Below are positions 1 to 7,348 of a stretch of DNA of 34,326 nt, piece by piece (the stretch's first letter is position 1; each line of letters opens with the position of its first letter). This DNA is from Microcystis elabens FACHB-917. Its GTDB lineage: Bacteria > Cyanobacteriota > Cyanobacteriia > PCC-6307 > Cyanobiaceae. A program made the position numbers and the translations under genes. The stretch is from the NCBI RefSeq assembly GCF_014698445.1, contig NZ_JACJSZ010000033.1, positions 1 to 34,326 on the forward strand. The letters run 5' to 3'. The notes under the pieces were generated by a model that searched no databases, was not told the DNA's origin, and saw nothing but the letters and a program-made list of their open reading frames with translations.

Positions 1-130
1 CCAGATAGGCCGTGGGGAACAGCAGCAGACCGGACCACCCCACGAAAACGAAGCGGTCGCGCTTGAGCCAGTCGTCGAGGACGTCGAACCATCCACGGGT
101 GGCAGGGGCGCGCCCCAGGGCGATCGTCAT
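1..130 (-). CDS. psbD: Photosystem II D2 protein, N-terminal part (cut by window edge)
   Basis: The minus strand from the ATG at 130 encodes the first 43 residues of the D2 reaction-centre protein. It begins [20 protein letters not shown] and continues with [14 protein letters not shown], the conserved stromal N-terminus and the start of the first membrane helix. D2 pairs with D1 to bind the primary-donor chlorophylls, pheophytin and the quinone QA in the thylakoid membrane. The rest of the gene, and probably psbC after it, lies beyond position 1. It is divergent from ycf4, an arrangement also known from marine Synechococcus. The open frame is too short to be noticed by length alone; identification rests on the highly conserved N-terminal sequence. 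Confidence 0.96.
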   Translation of the reverse strand, partial: MTIALGRAPATRGWFDVLDDWLKRDRFVFVGWSGLLLFPTAYL

Positions 131-274
131 GGGTGAAAGCGGTGCGGATGACCCGCAGGGCTGTGGGTTACCGGGGGATGGTAACAACGTTGATCGGCCT
201 TCCGCGCCGGGTGACATGGGCTGAAACTGACGCCTCGGGCTGAAACTGACGCCTCCGGCACGCTTCGCGGCAGG
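131..274. promoter_or_regulatory. Divergent psbD / ycf4 promoter region
   Basis: These 144 bases separate the psbD and ycf4 start codons and must hold the psbD promoter, plus the ycf4 promoter if ycf4 has its own. Two ordered elements are visible. One is an inverted repeat gttacc (167-172) / ggtaac (180-185) with a 7-base spacer. The other is a perfect 19-bp tandem duplication at 218-255. No clear -10/-35 pair could be fixed on either strand. Light-dependent psbD control is known in cyanobacteria, but no specific regulator site was recognised. Confidence 0.6.
218..255. repeat. Perfect 19-bp tandem repeat between psbD and ycf4
   Basis: The unit gggctgaaactgacgcctc occurs at 218-236 and again immediately at 237-255 without a mismatch. 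It ends 19 bases before the first possible ycf4 start and lies about 90 bases upstream of psbD. It may be a duplicated protein-binding site or a recent slippage duplication. Confidence 0.9.
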
Positions 275-868
275 ATGGCGACCCACGTCCCCTCTTCCCG
301 CATGGCTTCGCCCGGCGTCGCTTCCCCTTCGGCCGACGAGCAGGTGCTGGAGCAGCCGGTGCTCGGCTCCCGGCGCCTCTCCAACCTGCTGGTGGCCGTG
401 GCGGTGAGCATCGGAGGGATCGGCTTCGTGCTCACCAGCGCCTCCAGCCGCTTAGGCCGCGACCTGCTGCCCATCGGCCACCCCGCCGCCCTCGTCTGGG
501 TGCCCCAGGGACTGGTGATGGGGCTCTACGGGGTGGCGGCGCTGTTGCTGGCCACCTACCTCTGGCTGGTGATCGGCATCGATGTGGGGTCGGGCAGCAA
601 CCGCTTCGACCGGGCGGCCGGGGTGGCGCGCATCCGCCGCCGCGGTTTCCGCCAGGCGATCGAGGTGGTGATCCCCCTGCGGGAGATCCAGGCGGTCAAG
701 GTGGAGGTGCGCGACGGCCTGAGCCCCCAGCGGCGCCTGGCCCTGCGGGTGCAGGGCCGGCGGGACATGCCCCTGACCCGGGTGGGTGAACCGATGCCCC
801 TGGCGGACCTGGAGATGGCCGGGGCCCGGCTGGCCCGTTTCCTGGGCGTCCCCCTGGAGGGTCTCTGA
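275..868 (+). CDS. ycf4: Photosystem I assembly protein Ycf4
   Basis: Ycf4 is a thylakoid membrane protein that helps assemble the photosystem I complex. The 197-residue product has two membrane helices (about residues 36-56 and 75-100, the second containing the run [13 protein letters not shown]) followed by a hydrophilic domain. Family hallmarks are visible: [48 protein letters not shown] and [14 protein letters not shown]. The C-terminus FLGVPLEGL also fits. Known homologues are about 180-190 residues, so the true start may be the ATG at 302 instead of 275; both are in frame. It is followed after 2 bases by a cyclophilin-type gene, suggesting one transcript. Confidence 0.93.
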   Translation: MATHVPSSRMASPGVASPSADEQVLEQPVLGSRRLSNLLVAVAVSIGGIGFVLTSASSRLGRDLLPIGHPAALVWVPQGLVMGLYGVAALLLATYLWLVIGIDVGSGSNRFDRAAGVARIRRRGFRQAIEVVIPLREIQAVKVEVRDGLSPQRRLALRVQGRRDMPLTRVGEPMPLADLEMAGARLARFLGVPLEGL

Positions 869-870
869 CG

Positions 871-1602
871 GTGGGGACCGCCACGAAAGCCGCCGACCTC
901 GGCTGGCGCCTGCTGCTGCTGGTGCTGCTCGGCCTGGCGCCCTTCGGCCTGGCGGCCTGCACCGCTGACAACGGCAGCCGACCCATGGGCTGCGAGGCGG
1001 CCACCACCCCCTGCCTCAAGGGCACGGCCGTGGTGGCGATGGAGACCAGCCGGGGTCCGGTGGAGCTGACCCTCGATGGGGCGGCGGCGCCGCTCACGGC
1101 CGGCAACTTCGTCGAGCTCGTCCGCCGGGGGGTCTACAACGGCACCGTCTTCCATCGGGTGGTGCGGGAGCCGGTTCCGTTCGTCGTCCAGGGCGGTGAC
1201 CCCGCCAGCGCCGACCCCAGGGTGCCCGCCAGCGACTACGGCACGGGCTCCTTCGTCGATCCCGCCAGTGGCGAGTCCCGGCTCATTCCGCTGGAGCTCA
1301 GGCTCGACGGCGAACAGGAACCCCGCTACGGGCAGGAGATCACCTCCCCGACCGCCACCCGCCAGCTGGCCCTCAGCCACGAGCGCGGCGCCGTGGCCAT
1401 GGCACGCTCGAACGATCCCAACTCCGCCAGCGCCCAGTTCTACATGGCGCTGCAGGCGTTGCCCGAACTGGATGGCCGCTACGCGGTCTTCGGCCGGGTC
1501 AGCAAGGGAATGGAGGTGGTCGATCGGATCCAGCAGGGGGACAAGCTGATCAGGGCCCGGGTGATCGAAGGCGGCACGCTGGTGCAGAACCGGAAGCCCT
1601 GA
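871..1602 (+). CDS. Cyclophilin-type peptidyl-prolyl isomerase, predicted lipoprotein
   Basis: This 243-residue protein is predicted to catalyse cis-trans isomerisation of proline peptide bonds outside the cytoplasm. It starts with GTG at 871, 2 bases after ycf4. The N-terminus has a signal peptide with hydrophobic core LLLLVLLGLAPFG and a lipobox-like LAAC, so Cys at about residue 27 is the likely lipid-anchored residue. The cyclophilin domain (about residues 50-240) shows METSRGPVELTLDGAAAPLT, VFHRVV, FVVQGGDP, GAVAMARSNDPNSASAQFY and YAVFGRVSKGMEVVD. These match the conserved FHRvi, QGGDP, and S-QFF-positions of the family, with Tyr in place of the usual second Phe. Thylakoid lumen or periplasm is likely. 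The specific client is not evident. Confidence 0.9.
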   Translation: MGTATKAADLGWRLLLLVLLGLAPFGLAACTADNGSRPMGCEAATTPCLKGTAVVAMETSRGPVELTLDGAAAPLTAGNFVELVRRGVYNGTVFHRVVREPVPFVVQGGDPASADPRVPASDYGTGSFVDPASGESRLIPLELRLDGEQEPRYGQEITSPTATRQLALSHERGAVAMARSNDPNSASAQFYMALQALPELDGRYAVFGRVSKGMEVVDRIQQGDKLIRARVIEGGTLVQNRKP

Positions 1603-1629
1603 GTCCCCCCGCGGCGCCAGCCCCTGCCC

Positions 1630-2160
1630 TCAGGCCGGCACCCGCTTGTCGGAGACGGTGGCCTTGAGCAGCTCGGTGTTCACCCCCGAGGCCCGCTCCA
1701 GTGCCACCTTGCCCGTGCGGGCGATCTCCAGGATGCCGTAGCTCTCCAGCAGGCGCTCCAGGGCCACCAGCTTGCCGGGGTCGCCCACCACCTCGAGGGT
1801 GAGGGCGTCGTCGGCCACGTCCACGACCTTGGCCCGGAACACCTGCACCAGATCGAAGATGGCGCTGCGGTTCTCGGCCGGCGCCGCCACCTTCAGCAGC
1901 ATCAGCTCCCGTTCCACGGCGGGAATGGTGGAGAGATCGATCACGCCGAGCACGTTGATCAGCTTGTTGAGCTGCTTGGTCATCTGCTCGAGGGTGCGGT
2001 CGTCCCCTTCCACCACCATCGTCAGCCGGGACATACCGCGGTGCTCGGCCGGGCCCACCGCCAGGCTCTCGATGTTGAAGCCCCGCCGGGCGAACAGACC
2101 GGAGATGCGGCTGAGGGCCCCCGATTCGTCTTCCACCAGCACCGAGAGGGTGTGCTTCAT
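1630..2160 (-). CDS. ilvH: Acetolactate synthase small (regulatory) subunit
   Basis: The 176-residue product is the regulatory subunit of acetohydroxyacid synthase, the first common enzyme of branched-chain amino-acid synthesis; it confers valine feedback sensitivity on the catalytic subunit. The N-terminal ACT domain (residues 3-75) is clear: [40 protein letters not shown] and the [15 protein letters not shown] segment. The C-terminal domain carries [20 protein letters not shown] and [17 protein letters not shown]. Length matches the family. It lies downstream of the hydrolase at 2249-3223 with an 88-base gap holding a possible -10-like TAGTTT on the minus strand, so its own promoter is possible. 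The catalytic subunit is not in the window. Confidence 0.96.
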   Translation of the reverse strand: MKHTLSVLVEDESGALSRISGLFARRGFNIESLAVGPAEHRGMSRLTMVVEGDDRTLEQMTKQLNKLINVLGVIDLSTIPAVERELMLLKVAAPAENRSAIFDLVQVFRAKVVDVADDALTLEVVGDPGKLVALERLLESYGILEIARTGKVALERASGVNTELLKATVSDKRVPA

Positions 2161-2248
2161 GTCGGGGTCGGGAGCGGGGTGCTGCGGGGGACCGGAACGG
2201 CGGCCGGGTTGGTCTTCCCAAAACTACGCGCTGGGGTGGGCCTGACCG

Positions 2249-3223
2249 TCAGCCGGCCTCCAGGCGGTCCAGCCAGGGCAGCACCGCGCCGTGGAAGGCG
2301 GAGGGGGTCTCGTCGTGGGGACAGTGGCCGCAGGACGCGATCACGTGCAGGACGAGGTCGCTGCGCAGGCCCAGGCACTGCCGGGCCACCTCCACCGGCA
2401 CCAGCCGGTCCTGGCGCCCCCAGAGCAGAAGGGTGGGCCGCCCCGGCCGCTGCAGCAGCGCGACGGCCGTGGCCCGGTGCGGCCGAAGGGCCATGCCGAT
2501 GCTCATCGCCCGCAGGGCCCGAACCGCCCCGGGCCGCCGGGCGGGGCGGGCGATCACCCGGCGCAGCTCCTGGTCGCCGATCACCGGGTGGTGGTAGGCC
2601 GACTGGATGCCCAGGTCGAGCAGGGGGGAATGGGCCAGCAGGGGCACCGCCAGCTCCAGGGGGAGCAGCCGCAGCAGCAGCCGGATGCCCTGCCGCTTCA
2701 GCCGCCGCCGCCAGGGCCGGCGCCGGGGCTGGCGCCGCTGGGACATCAGCAGGCTGGGGTCGGGGAGGGGGGCCGCCACCACGGCCCGCACCCAGGTGGG
2801 GAAGTACACGCTGCAGGTGAGGGCCACCAGGCCGCCCAGGGAATGGCCCACCAGCACCGCCGGCCTGCCCACCACCTCCGCCAGGAACGCCCGCACCTGG
2901 CGGGCCCAGAGGCGGTTGTCGAGGGCCAGATGGCGATGCGTGCCGGGCTGGCTGGAGGCGCCGAAGCCGATCAGGTCGAGGCCATAGACGCACCAGCCCG
3001 CCGCCGCCAGGGCACCGGCATTGCGGCGCCAGTGGCCGCTGCCGGCGCCGAAACCGTGCAGCAGCACCAGGGCGGGGCGGCCGGTGTCCCCCAGCCGGCG
3101 CCAGTGGCAGCCGTGGCCGATCCAGTGCCAGACGGCGTGTTCCCCCCAGTCGGCCCCCTCCGCTGGCGGGCCCTCCCCGGAGGCAGGCTGGGGGTCGGCG
3201 GAGGACACCGATGGCTGGGGCAA
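2249..3223 (-). CDS. Alpha/beta-fold hydrolase
   Basis: A 324-residue alpha/beta hydrolase. The oxyanion region LVLLHGFGAGSGHWRRN, the nucleophile elbow VLVGHSLGG (catalytic Ser), an acid-bearing segment QDRLVPVEVARQ and the histidine segment SCGHCPHDE occur in the expected order. This makes the Ser-Asp-His triad complete. Related cyanobacterial proteins are annotated only as hydrolases, so the substrate is unknown; a haloalkane-dehalogenase-like or esterase role cannot be separated here. The start is uncertain: TTG at 3223 gives the longest frame and GTG at 3208 is an alternative. Its start lies about 10 bases from the divergent Trm1-type gene, so the two probably share a compact promoter region. 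Confidence 0.88.
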   Translation of the reverse strand: MPQPSVSSADPQPASGEGPPAEGADWGEHAVWHWIGHGCHWRRLGDTGRPALVLLHGFGAGSGHWRRNAGALAAAGWCVYGLDLIGFGASSQPGTHRHLALDNRLWARQVRAFLAEVVGRPAVLVGHSLGGLVALTCSVYFPTWVRAVVAAPLPDPSLLMSQRRQPRRRPWRRRLKRQGIRLLLRLLPLELAVPLLAHSPLLDLGIQSAYHHPVIGDQELRRVIARPARRPGAVRALRAMSIGMALRPHRATAVALLQRPGRPTLLLWGRQDRLVPVEVARQCLGLRSDLVLHVIASCGHCPHDETPSAFHGAVLPWLDRLEAG

Positions 3224-3233
3224 GGATCCAGGT

Positions 3234-4400
3234 GTGAGCGGACCTGATCACTATTGCGAAGGGGCGGCCGTGCTGGAGACCGGCGACGGCTTCTTCCAGC
3301 CCGCCTCCCGGCCCGCCAGGGACTTCGGCGTGCTGCTGGTCCGCACCCTGGCGACCGGGGCGGCGCCCGGGCTCGTGCGGGTGCTCGACGGGATGGCGGG
3401 CTGCGGCATCCGGGCCCTCCGCTACGGCCTCGAAGGCGGGGCCACGGCCGTGTGGGCCAACGATGCCGATCCCGACCGGCTGCCGTCGCTGGAGCGGAAC
3501 CTCGCTCGGCTGCCGGCGTGCGTGGAACGGAGGGCGGGCACCGCCACGGCCCAGCAGTTGCTGGCCGGCTGCCTGGTGGAGGGGCGCCGCTTCGAGCTGG
3601 TGGACCTGGATGCCTTCGGCTGTCCCGCCGCCCTGGTGCCCCTGGCGCTGGAGGCGGTGGCCTTCGGCGGGGTGCTCTACCTGGCCAGCACCGATGGACG
3701 GTCGGCCACGGGCCACGATCGCCGGGCCGCGCTGCGCCGTTTCGGTGCCGCCGCCCGGGCCCACCCCGCCAGCTGGGAGATCGCTTTGCGCCTGCAGCTG
3801 GCTCTGGTGGCCCGCACGGCCTGGGCGATGGGCCGGGGCATTACCCCGCTGCTGAGTTTCAGCGAAGGGCGGGCCTTCCGCACCGCCCTGCTGCTGGAAC
3901 GCCATCCCGCCCGCGGCGAGGAGGGGCAGCTGGGCCTGGTGGCCCACTGCCACGGCTGCGGGGACCAGCAGGTGCAGAGCCTGGGGCGGCTGGGACGCTG
4001 GCGGGCCTGCGGCTGCCCAGGAGGAGCCTCCGGCGAGGGCCCGCCCCTGGCGGTGAGCGGCCCCCTCTGGATCGGCCCCCTCCAGGATCCCGCCACGCTC
4101 ACGGCCATGCTCCGGGAGGCCGATGGGAGCGGCGCCCACCTCGATCGCCCGGGCCGGCGGCTGCTGGAACGGCTCCGGGCCGATCCGGCCGCCACGCCGC
4201 GGTGCTGGCCGGTGGCCGCCATCGCCCGCCGGCTGGGCCAGGGGCCCCCGCCGCTGGCCGACCTGGTGGCGGCACTGATGGCCCAGGGCTTCGCCACCGC
4301 CGCCAGCGGCGTGATGCCGGGTCAGCTGCGCAGCGAGGCCCCCTGGCCGGTGATCGTGGCCACGGCCCGGGGCCTGGTGGCCGCGACGGCTGCTAGATAG
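3234..4400 (+). CDS. Trm1-type tRNA (guanine-N2)-dimethyltransferase
   Basis: The 388-residue product resembles Trm1, which uses S-adenosylmethionine to dimethylate guanine 26 (and in some bacteria G27) of tRNA. Visible family features are [20 protein letters not shown] near the N-terminus, then the SAM-binding [15 protein letters not shown] (about 50-64). Acidic WANDADPDR follows, and the catalytic-region VDLDAFGCP stands where Trm1 has D-P-F-G. A cysteine cluster, CHGCG followed by ACGCPG, fits the zinc site of the family. I chose GTG at 3234 because the conserved block begins right after it; a longer in-frame extension would run into the divergent hydrolase gene. Trm1 is widespread in archaea and eukaryotes but uncommon in bacteria. 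Confidence 0.85.
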   Translation: MSGPDHYCEGAAVLETGDGFFQPASRPARDFGVLLVRTLATGAAPGLVRVLDGMAGCGIRALRYGLEGGATAVWANDADPDRLPSLERNLARLPACVERRAGTATAQQLLAGCLVEGRRFELVDLDAFGCPAALVPLALEAVAFGGVLYLASTDGRSATGHDRRAALRRFGAAARAHPASWEIALRLQLALVARTAWAMGRGITPLLSFSEGRAFRTALLLERHPARGEEGQLGLVAHCHGCGDQQVQSLGRLGRWRACGCPGGASGEGPPLAVSGPLWIGPLQDPATLTAMLREADGSGAHLDRPGRRLLERLRADPAATPRCWPVAAIARRLGQGPPPLADLVAALMAQGFATAASGVMPGQLRSEAPWPVIVATARGLVAATAAR

Positions 4401-4426
4401 GTACCCCGTTCCCCCCTGTCCGGGCC

Positions 4427-4525
4427 ATGGCCTCTGAAATCTTCGGCACCGCCGCCATCTTCTGGGTGCTGATCCCGGTCGGGCTGGCGGGCGGCGCCCT
4501 GCTGCTCAAGCTGCTCAACGACTGA
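4427..4525 (+). CDS. petM: Cytochrome b6f complex subunit PetM
   Basis: A 32-residue protein, [20 protein letters not shown] followed by [12 protein letters not shown], is the small single-helix subunit VII of the cytochrome b6f complex, which carries electrons between plastoquinone and plastocyanin or cytochrome c6 in the thylakoid membrane. The start [17 protein letters not shown] is nearly invariant in picocyanobacteria. The gene starts 26 bases after the Trm1-type gene and precedes ycf39. It is easily missed by gene finders because it is only 99 bases long. The only oddity is the C-terminal LLND where homologues commonly end in LQGD. Confidence 0.95.
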   Translation: MASEIFGTAAIFWVLIPVGLAGGALLLKLLND

Positions 4526-4588
4526 ACCCCGGATCGCGCCGGCGACGGACGCACCACTAGGCTCAGCCCGCTTCCTTTGCTGGGGTCC

Positions 4589-5551
4589 ATGAAGGTTCTT
4601 GTCATCGGTGGAACAGGAACCCTCGGACGCCAGATCGCCCGTCGCGCCCTCGATGCGGGCAACGTGGTGCGCTGCATGGTGCGATCGCCCCGCAAGGCCG
4701 CCTTCCTGCAGGAATGGGGCTGCGACCTCACCCGCGGCGACCTGCTGGAGCCCGACAGCCTCGATTACGCCCTCGAGGGCCAGGAGGCGGTGATCGATGC
4801 CGCCACGGCCCGGGCCACCGATGGCGGCAGCGCCTATGACATCGATTGGGCCGGCAAGCAGAACCTGTTCGCGGCCTGCGGCCGGGCGGGTGTGCGCCGG
4901 CTGGTGTTCATCTCGCTGCTCGATGCGGCCCGGCACCCCAGCGTGCCGCTGATGGACATCAAGGCCTGCACCGAGGACTGGCTCGAGTCCTCCGACCTCG
5001 ACTACACGATCCTGCGCTGCGTCGCCTTCATGCAGGGCCTGATCAGCCAGTTCGCCATCCCGGTGCTGGAGAACCAGACCGTCTGGGTGAGCGGTGCCCC
5101 GACACCGATCGCCTACATGAACACCCAGGATGTGGCCCGCTTCGCGGTGGCCGCCCTGGAGCGGCCGGAAACGGTCCGGCAGGCGTTCCCCGTCGTCGGC
5201 CCCCGTGCCTGGACCACCGGGGAGATCACCCAGCTCTGCGAGCGCTACAGCGGCCGTGAGGCCCGGGTGTTCCGGGTGCCGCCGGTGCTGTTGCGGCTGA
5301 TGCAGGCGATCACGAGCTTCTTCGAAGCCAGCCTGAACGTGGCCGAGCGCCTCGCCTTCGCCGAGGTGGTGGGGGGGGGCCAGGCCCTCACGGCGCCGAT
5401 GGAGGCCAGCTACGCCGCCTTCGGCCTCGATGCGGCCGAAACCACCCGCCTGGAGGATTACCTCAAGGAGTACTACGACACGATCCTGCGGCGCCTGCGG
5501 GAGATGGAGTCGGACCTCGACAAGGAAGCCAAGAAGAAACTGCCGTTCTGA
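4589..5551 (+). CDS. ycf39: Ycf39-type atypical SDR / photosystem II assembly factor
   Basis: This 320-residue protein belongs to the NmrA-like atypical short-chain dehydrogenase family. Ycf39 forms a complex with high-light-inducible proteins and helps deliver chlorophyll to newly made D1 during photosystem II assembly. The dinucleotide-binding motif GGTGTLG is at residues 7-13. Further family marks are ARRALDAGNVVRCMVRSP, GCDLTRGDLLEPDSL, KQNLFAACGRAGVRRLVFIS and DYTILRCVAFMQGLI. The classical SDR catalytic Tyr-x3-Lys is not obvious, as expected for this group. ATG at 4589 is preferred over an in-frame TTG at 4577 because homologues start at MKVLV-GGTG. A TAGGCT -10-like element lies at 4558-4563. 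The basic C-terminus ends KEAKKKLPF. Confidence 0.92.
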   Translation: MKVLVIGGTGTLGRQIARRALDAGNVVRCMVRSPRKAAFLQEWGCDLTRGDLLEPDSLDYALEGQEAVIDAATARATDGGSAYDIDWAGKQNLFAACGRAGVRRLVFISLLDAARHPSVPLMDIKACTEDWLESSDLDYTILRCVAFMQGLISQFAIPVLENQTVWVSGAPTPIAYMNTQDVARFAVAALERPETVRQAFPVVGPRAWTTGEITQLCERYSGREARVFRVPPVLLRLMQAITSFFEASLNVAERLAFAEVVGGGQALTAPMEASYAAFGLDAAETTRLEDYLKEYYDTILRRLREMESDLDKEAKKKLPF

Positions 5552-5576
5552 GCGCCCGGGTCCGCCAGTTCGTGTG

Positions 5577-5582
5577 TACTAT
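5577..5582 (+). promoter_or_regulatory. Putative -10 element for the 72-residue gene
   Basis: TACTAT stands 20 bases before the ATG at 5603, in the 51-base gap after ycf39. It fits a sigma-70 type -10 hexamer; no convincing -35 is seen. Confidence 0.4.
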
Positions 5583-5602
5583 TGCCTGGTTTGGCGGCGG
5601 CC

Positions 5603-5821
5603 ATGGCGATTTCCCAGATCAAGAACCTGCAGCGGCGTCTGGCCAATCTCGAGGAGGAGGCGATCGCCGAGCTCAGCCGCGCCTGCGGCCATGAGCTCTG
5701 GGCCTCCCTGGGCTTCGATGCCTTCGACAGCCTTGAAGATCCCGACCGCCGCGCCCGGGCCAACTACTACTACGGCCAGCTGCAGACGGTCAGGGAACTG
5801 AAGGACGCCCTGACCGTCTGA
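5603..5821 (+). CDS. Small conserved-type cyanobacterial protein, unknown function
   Basis: A 72-residue soluble protein starting MAISQIKNLQRRLANLEEEA. The first half is a predicted amphipathic helix or short coiled coil, and the second half holds DPDRRARANYYYGQLQTVRE, a helical segment rich in Tyr and Arg. It contains no metal-binding cysteines, signal peptide or membrane helix. ATG at 5603 is preceded by a -10-like TACTAT. The last 32 bases overlap, tail to tail, with the pseudouridine synthase on the other strand. I do not recognise a named family; codon use looks like the neighbours and favours a real gene. Confidence 0.75.
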   Translation: MAISQIKNLQRRLANLEEEAIAELSRACGHELWASLGFDAFDSLEDPDRRARANYYYGQLQTVRELKDALTV

Positions 5822-6410
5822 GCAGCGCCGCCAGCCGTTGCCGCTCCGCCGGGCTCGCCTCGCGCCATTCCCCCGGGGCCAGTCCGGCCAGATCGAGCGG
5901 CGGACCCCCGTCCATCAGATCGATCGCCGTCCGCAGCAGGCGCAGGGTGGGCAGGCCCACCGCCGCGGTCATGCGCCGCACCTGCCGGTTCCGCCCCTCC
6001 CGCAGCTCCAGCTCCAGCCAGGCCGTCGGCACCCTCAGGCGGTGCCGGATCGGCGGCTCCCTCTCCGGCAGTCCCGGGTCCTCCACCGCCCTGGCCCGGG
6101 CCGGCAGGGTGCGGCGCCCCTTGACCATCACCCCGCGGCGGAGGCTGTCCAGGGCCGCCCCGGAGAGGGAGCCCTCCACCTGCACCAGATAGCGGCGCCA
6201 GTGTCCGTGGGCCGGATCGGTCAGCCTGGCCTGGAGGCGGCCATCATCGGTGAGCAGCAGCAGGCCCTCGCTGTCGGCGTCCAGCCGACCGGCGGCGTAG
6301 ACGCCGGGGCGATCGATGTGGTCCGCCAGGGTTCCCCAGGGGCTGCCCGGTTCGGGCCGGAACTGGCTGAGGACCCCGTAGGGCTTGTGGAAGAGGAGGG
6401 TGGTGCTCAC
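5790..6410 (-). CDS. Pseudouridine synthase, RsuA/RluE family
   Basis: The 206-residue product isomerises a uridine of ribosomal RNA to pseudouridine. Family motifs appear in order: FHKPYGVLSQF near the start, VYAAGRLDADSEGLLLLTDDG containing the GRLD catalytic aspartate (motif II), KRYLVQV-like RRYLVQVEG, and ELREGRNRQVRRM (motif III). It has no N-terminal S4 domain, which together with about 200 residues fits the RluE branch (U2457 of 23S rRNA in E. coli). The exact target in this organism is not provable here. The start is GTG at 6410 with a GGAG a few bases upstream. The 3' end overlaps the opposing 72-residue gene. Confidence 0.92.
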   Translation of the reverse strand: MSTTLLFHKPYGVLSQFRPEPGSPWGTLADHIDRPGVYAAGRLDADSEGLLLLTDDGRLQARLTDPAHGHWRRYLVQVEGSLSGAALDSLRRGVMVKGRRTLPARARAVEDPGLPEREPPIRHRLRVPTAWLELELREGRNRQVRRMTAAVGLPTLRLLRTAIDLMDGGPPLDLAGLAPGEWREASPAERQRLAALLRRSGRPSVP

Positions 6411-6421
6411 CGCCTCCGCTG

Positions 6422-6511
6422 TCAGGAGCTTTCCCGGGCCCGCCAGAGGTTGACAACGCCGATCGAGATCAGCAGCAGGCCCAGATCCATCGCGATGGGG
6501 GGAAGGATCAT
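6422..6511 (-). CDS. Candidate 29-residue single-helix membrane peptide
   Basis: The minus strand from ATG at 6511 encodes MILPPIAMDLGLLLISIGVV followed by NLWRARESS and a stop at 6422. It has the shape of the tiny subunits of thylakoid complexes: a short non-polar start, one hydrophobic stretch of about 18 residues and a positively charged tail. It ends 11 bases before the start of the pseudouridine synthase, so they could be co-transcribed. I could not match it to a known PSI, PSII, b6f or NDH-1 subunit, and there is no good ribosome-binding site in front of it. A chance open frame is possible at this size. Confidence 0.4.
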   Translation of the reverse strand: MILPPIAMDLGLLLISIGVVNLWRARESS

Positions 6512-6645
6512 GGGGGGCCGGAGGAGGTAGGTCGGCTGACCCTATCGCTCGGCGACCGCCGGCGTGTGGCGCGGCCGCGACGAGGTGGGGCGCGCTGGGC
6601 GCCTAAGCTGATCCCCTGTTGTCATCCCCAGGCCAGCCGACCCGC
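6512..6645. other. Upstream region of infA
   Basis: This 134-base gap lies between the divergent 29-codon frame and infA. A TAAGCT -10-like element at 6604-6609 lies about 40 bases before the infA ATG. No RNA gene or further open frame was seen. Confidence 0.4.
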
Positions 6646-6915
6646 ATGATCGAAACGTCCGGTGTGATCGAAAAGGAGCAGGGCAACGGGTTCTACCTCG
6701 TCACCCTGGAGCAGCCTGCCGGTCACCAGTGCCTCTGCCGGGCGGCAGGCAAGCTCACCAAGTTCCGCATCAAGCTGCTCGCCGGGGACAAGGTGCTGGT
6801 CGAGATCAGTCCCTACGACCTGACCAGGGGTCGCATCACCTACCGGGAGCGCAACGCCGGCGCCACCGGCCCCCGGCCCGGCGGCAACCGCCCCGGTGGT
6901 CCCCGGCGCCGCTGA
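6646..6915 (+). CDS. infA: Translation initiation factor IF-1
   Basis: The 89-residue protein is an S1-like OB-fold factor that binds the A site of the 30S subunit during initiation. It reads MIETSGVIEKEQGNGFYLVT and later ISPYDLTRGRITYRER, the signature end of the IF-1 fold. The central part (HQCLCRAAGKLTKFRIKLLAGDKV) is more divergent than the usual AHISGKMRKNYIRIL-type sequence, and there is a Gly/Pro/Arg-rich tail of about 17 residues. Both are typical of the second, divergent IF-1-like copy often present in picocyanobacteria beside the ribosomal-operon infA. It is therefore possibly not the main IF-1. ATG at 6646 is chosen over an in-frame TTG at 6619. Confidence 0.82.
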   Translation: MIETSGVIEKEQGNGFYLVTLEQPAGHQCLCRAAGKLTKFRIKLLAGDKVLVEISPYDLTRGRITYRERNAGATGPRPGGNRPGGPRRR

Positions 6916-6938
6916 AGCCGGGGCGCCGCTGAGGCCGG
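6905..6938 (+). repeat. 17-bp near-perfect tandem repeat across the infA stop codon
   Basis: The unit ggcgccgctgaagccgg (6905-6921) is followed directly by ggcgccgctgaggccgg (6922-6938), 16 of 17 identical. The first copy contains the infA TGA, so the duplication reproduces the stop codon context. Confidence 0.85.
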
Positions 6939-6968
6939 CCTGGCCGATCCGCCGTCAGGGCGGCCGGC
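6934..6968. terminator. Possible stem-loop between convergent infA and 6975-7277 gene
   Basis: The 7-bp arms gccggcc (6934-6940) and ggccggc (6962-6968) can pair around a 21-base loop, just between two converging genes. There is no T-tract, so a factor-independent terminator is only a possibility. Confidence 0.3.
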
Positions 6969-6974
6969 GGGTCT

Positions 6975-7277
6975 TCAGATTTCCAGCAGCCCGTCGGTTT
7001 CAGGACGACGACCCAGGTGCAGATCCCTGGGCACCATCAGCACGTTGTCCGGCAGCAGCTCGGGATGGTCGTGAAGTGTGAGGATCCACTCGCGGAACTC
7101 CTCGTTGATGGCATAACTGTCCTCGAACAGCTCACGGCCGTCGAGGGCGGCCCGGCGGGCCAGGGCCCAGCAGACGGCCACGGTGAGCCGTCGATGGACC
7201 GCCGCATCGAGGGGGGAGCCCGAAAAACCGTGGGCAGAACCGTCGTGATCGCTCGCGTCGTCTCTTGGCCTGTCCAT
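6975..7277 (-). CDS. Hypothetical protein, 100 residues
   Basis: A soluble protein starting MDRPRDDASDHDGSAHGFSG. It has a helical core, HRRLTVAVCWALARRAALDG and then LFEDSYAINEEFREWILTLHDH, and the C-terminus LLPDNVLMVPRDLHLGRRPE. No signal peptide, membrane helix or known motif is seen. The ATG at 7277 is preferred because upstream residues look non-coding and would run into the 3' end of the helicase gene. It lies 71 bases downstream of that gene on the same strand. Function is unknown; I do not recognise a family. Confidence 0.65.
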   Translation of the reverse strand: MDRPRDDASDHDGSAHGFSGSPLDAAVHRRLTVAVCWALARRAALDGRELFEDSYAINEEFREWILTLHDHPELLPDNVLMVPRDLHLGRRPETDGLLEI

Positions 7278-7348
7278 CGGGTTGATCTCGGTGGATGTCC
7301 TGTGGTGCCCACGTTGGCGGCTGGTGGGCGCAACGACGGTGTTGGTTG

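Noticed and set aside
4577..4588. TTG upstream start for ycf39
   Set aside because: Family N-terminus begins at the ATG at 4589 (MKVLVIGGTG).
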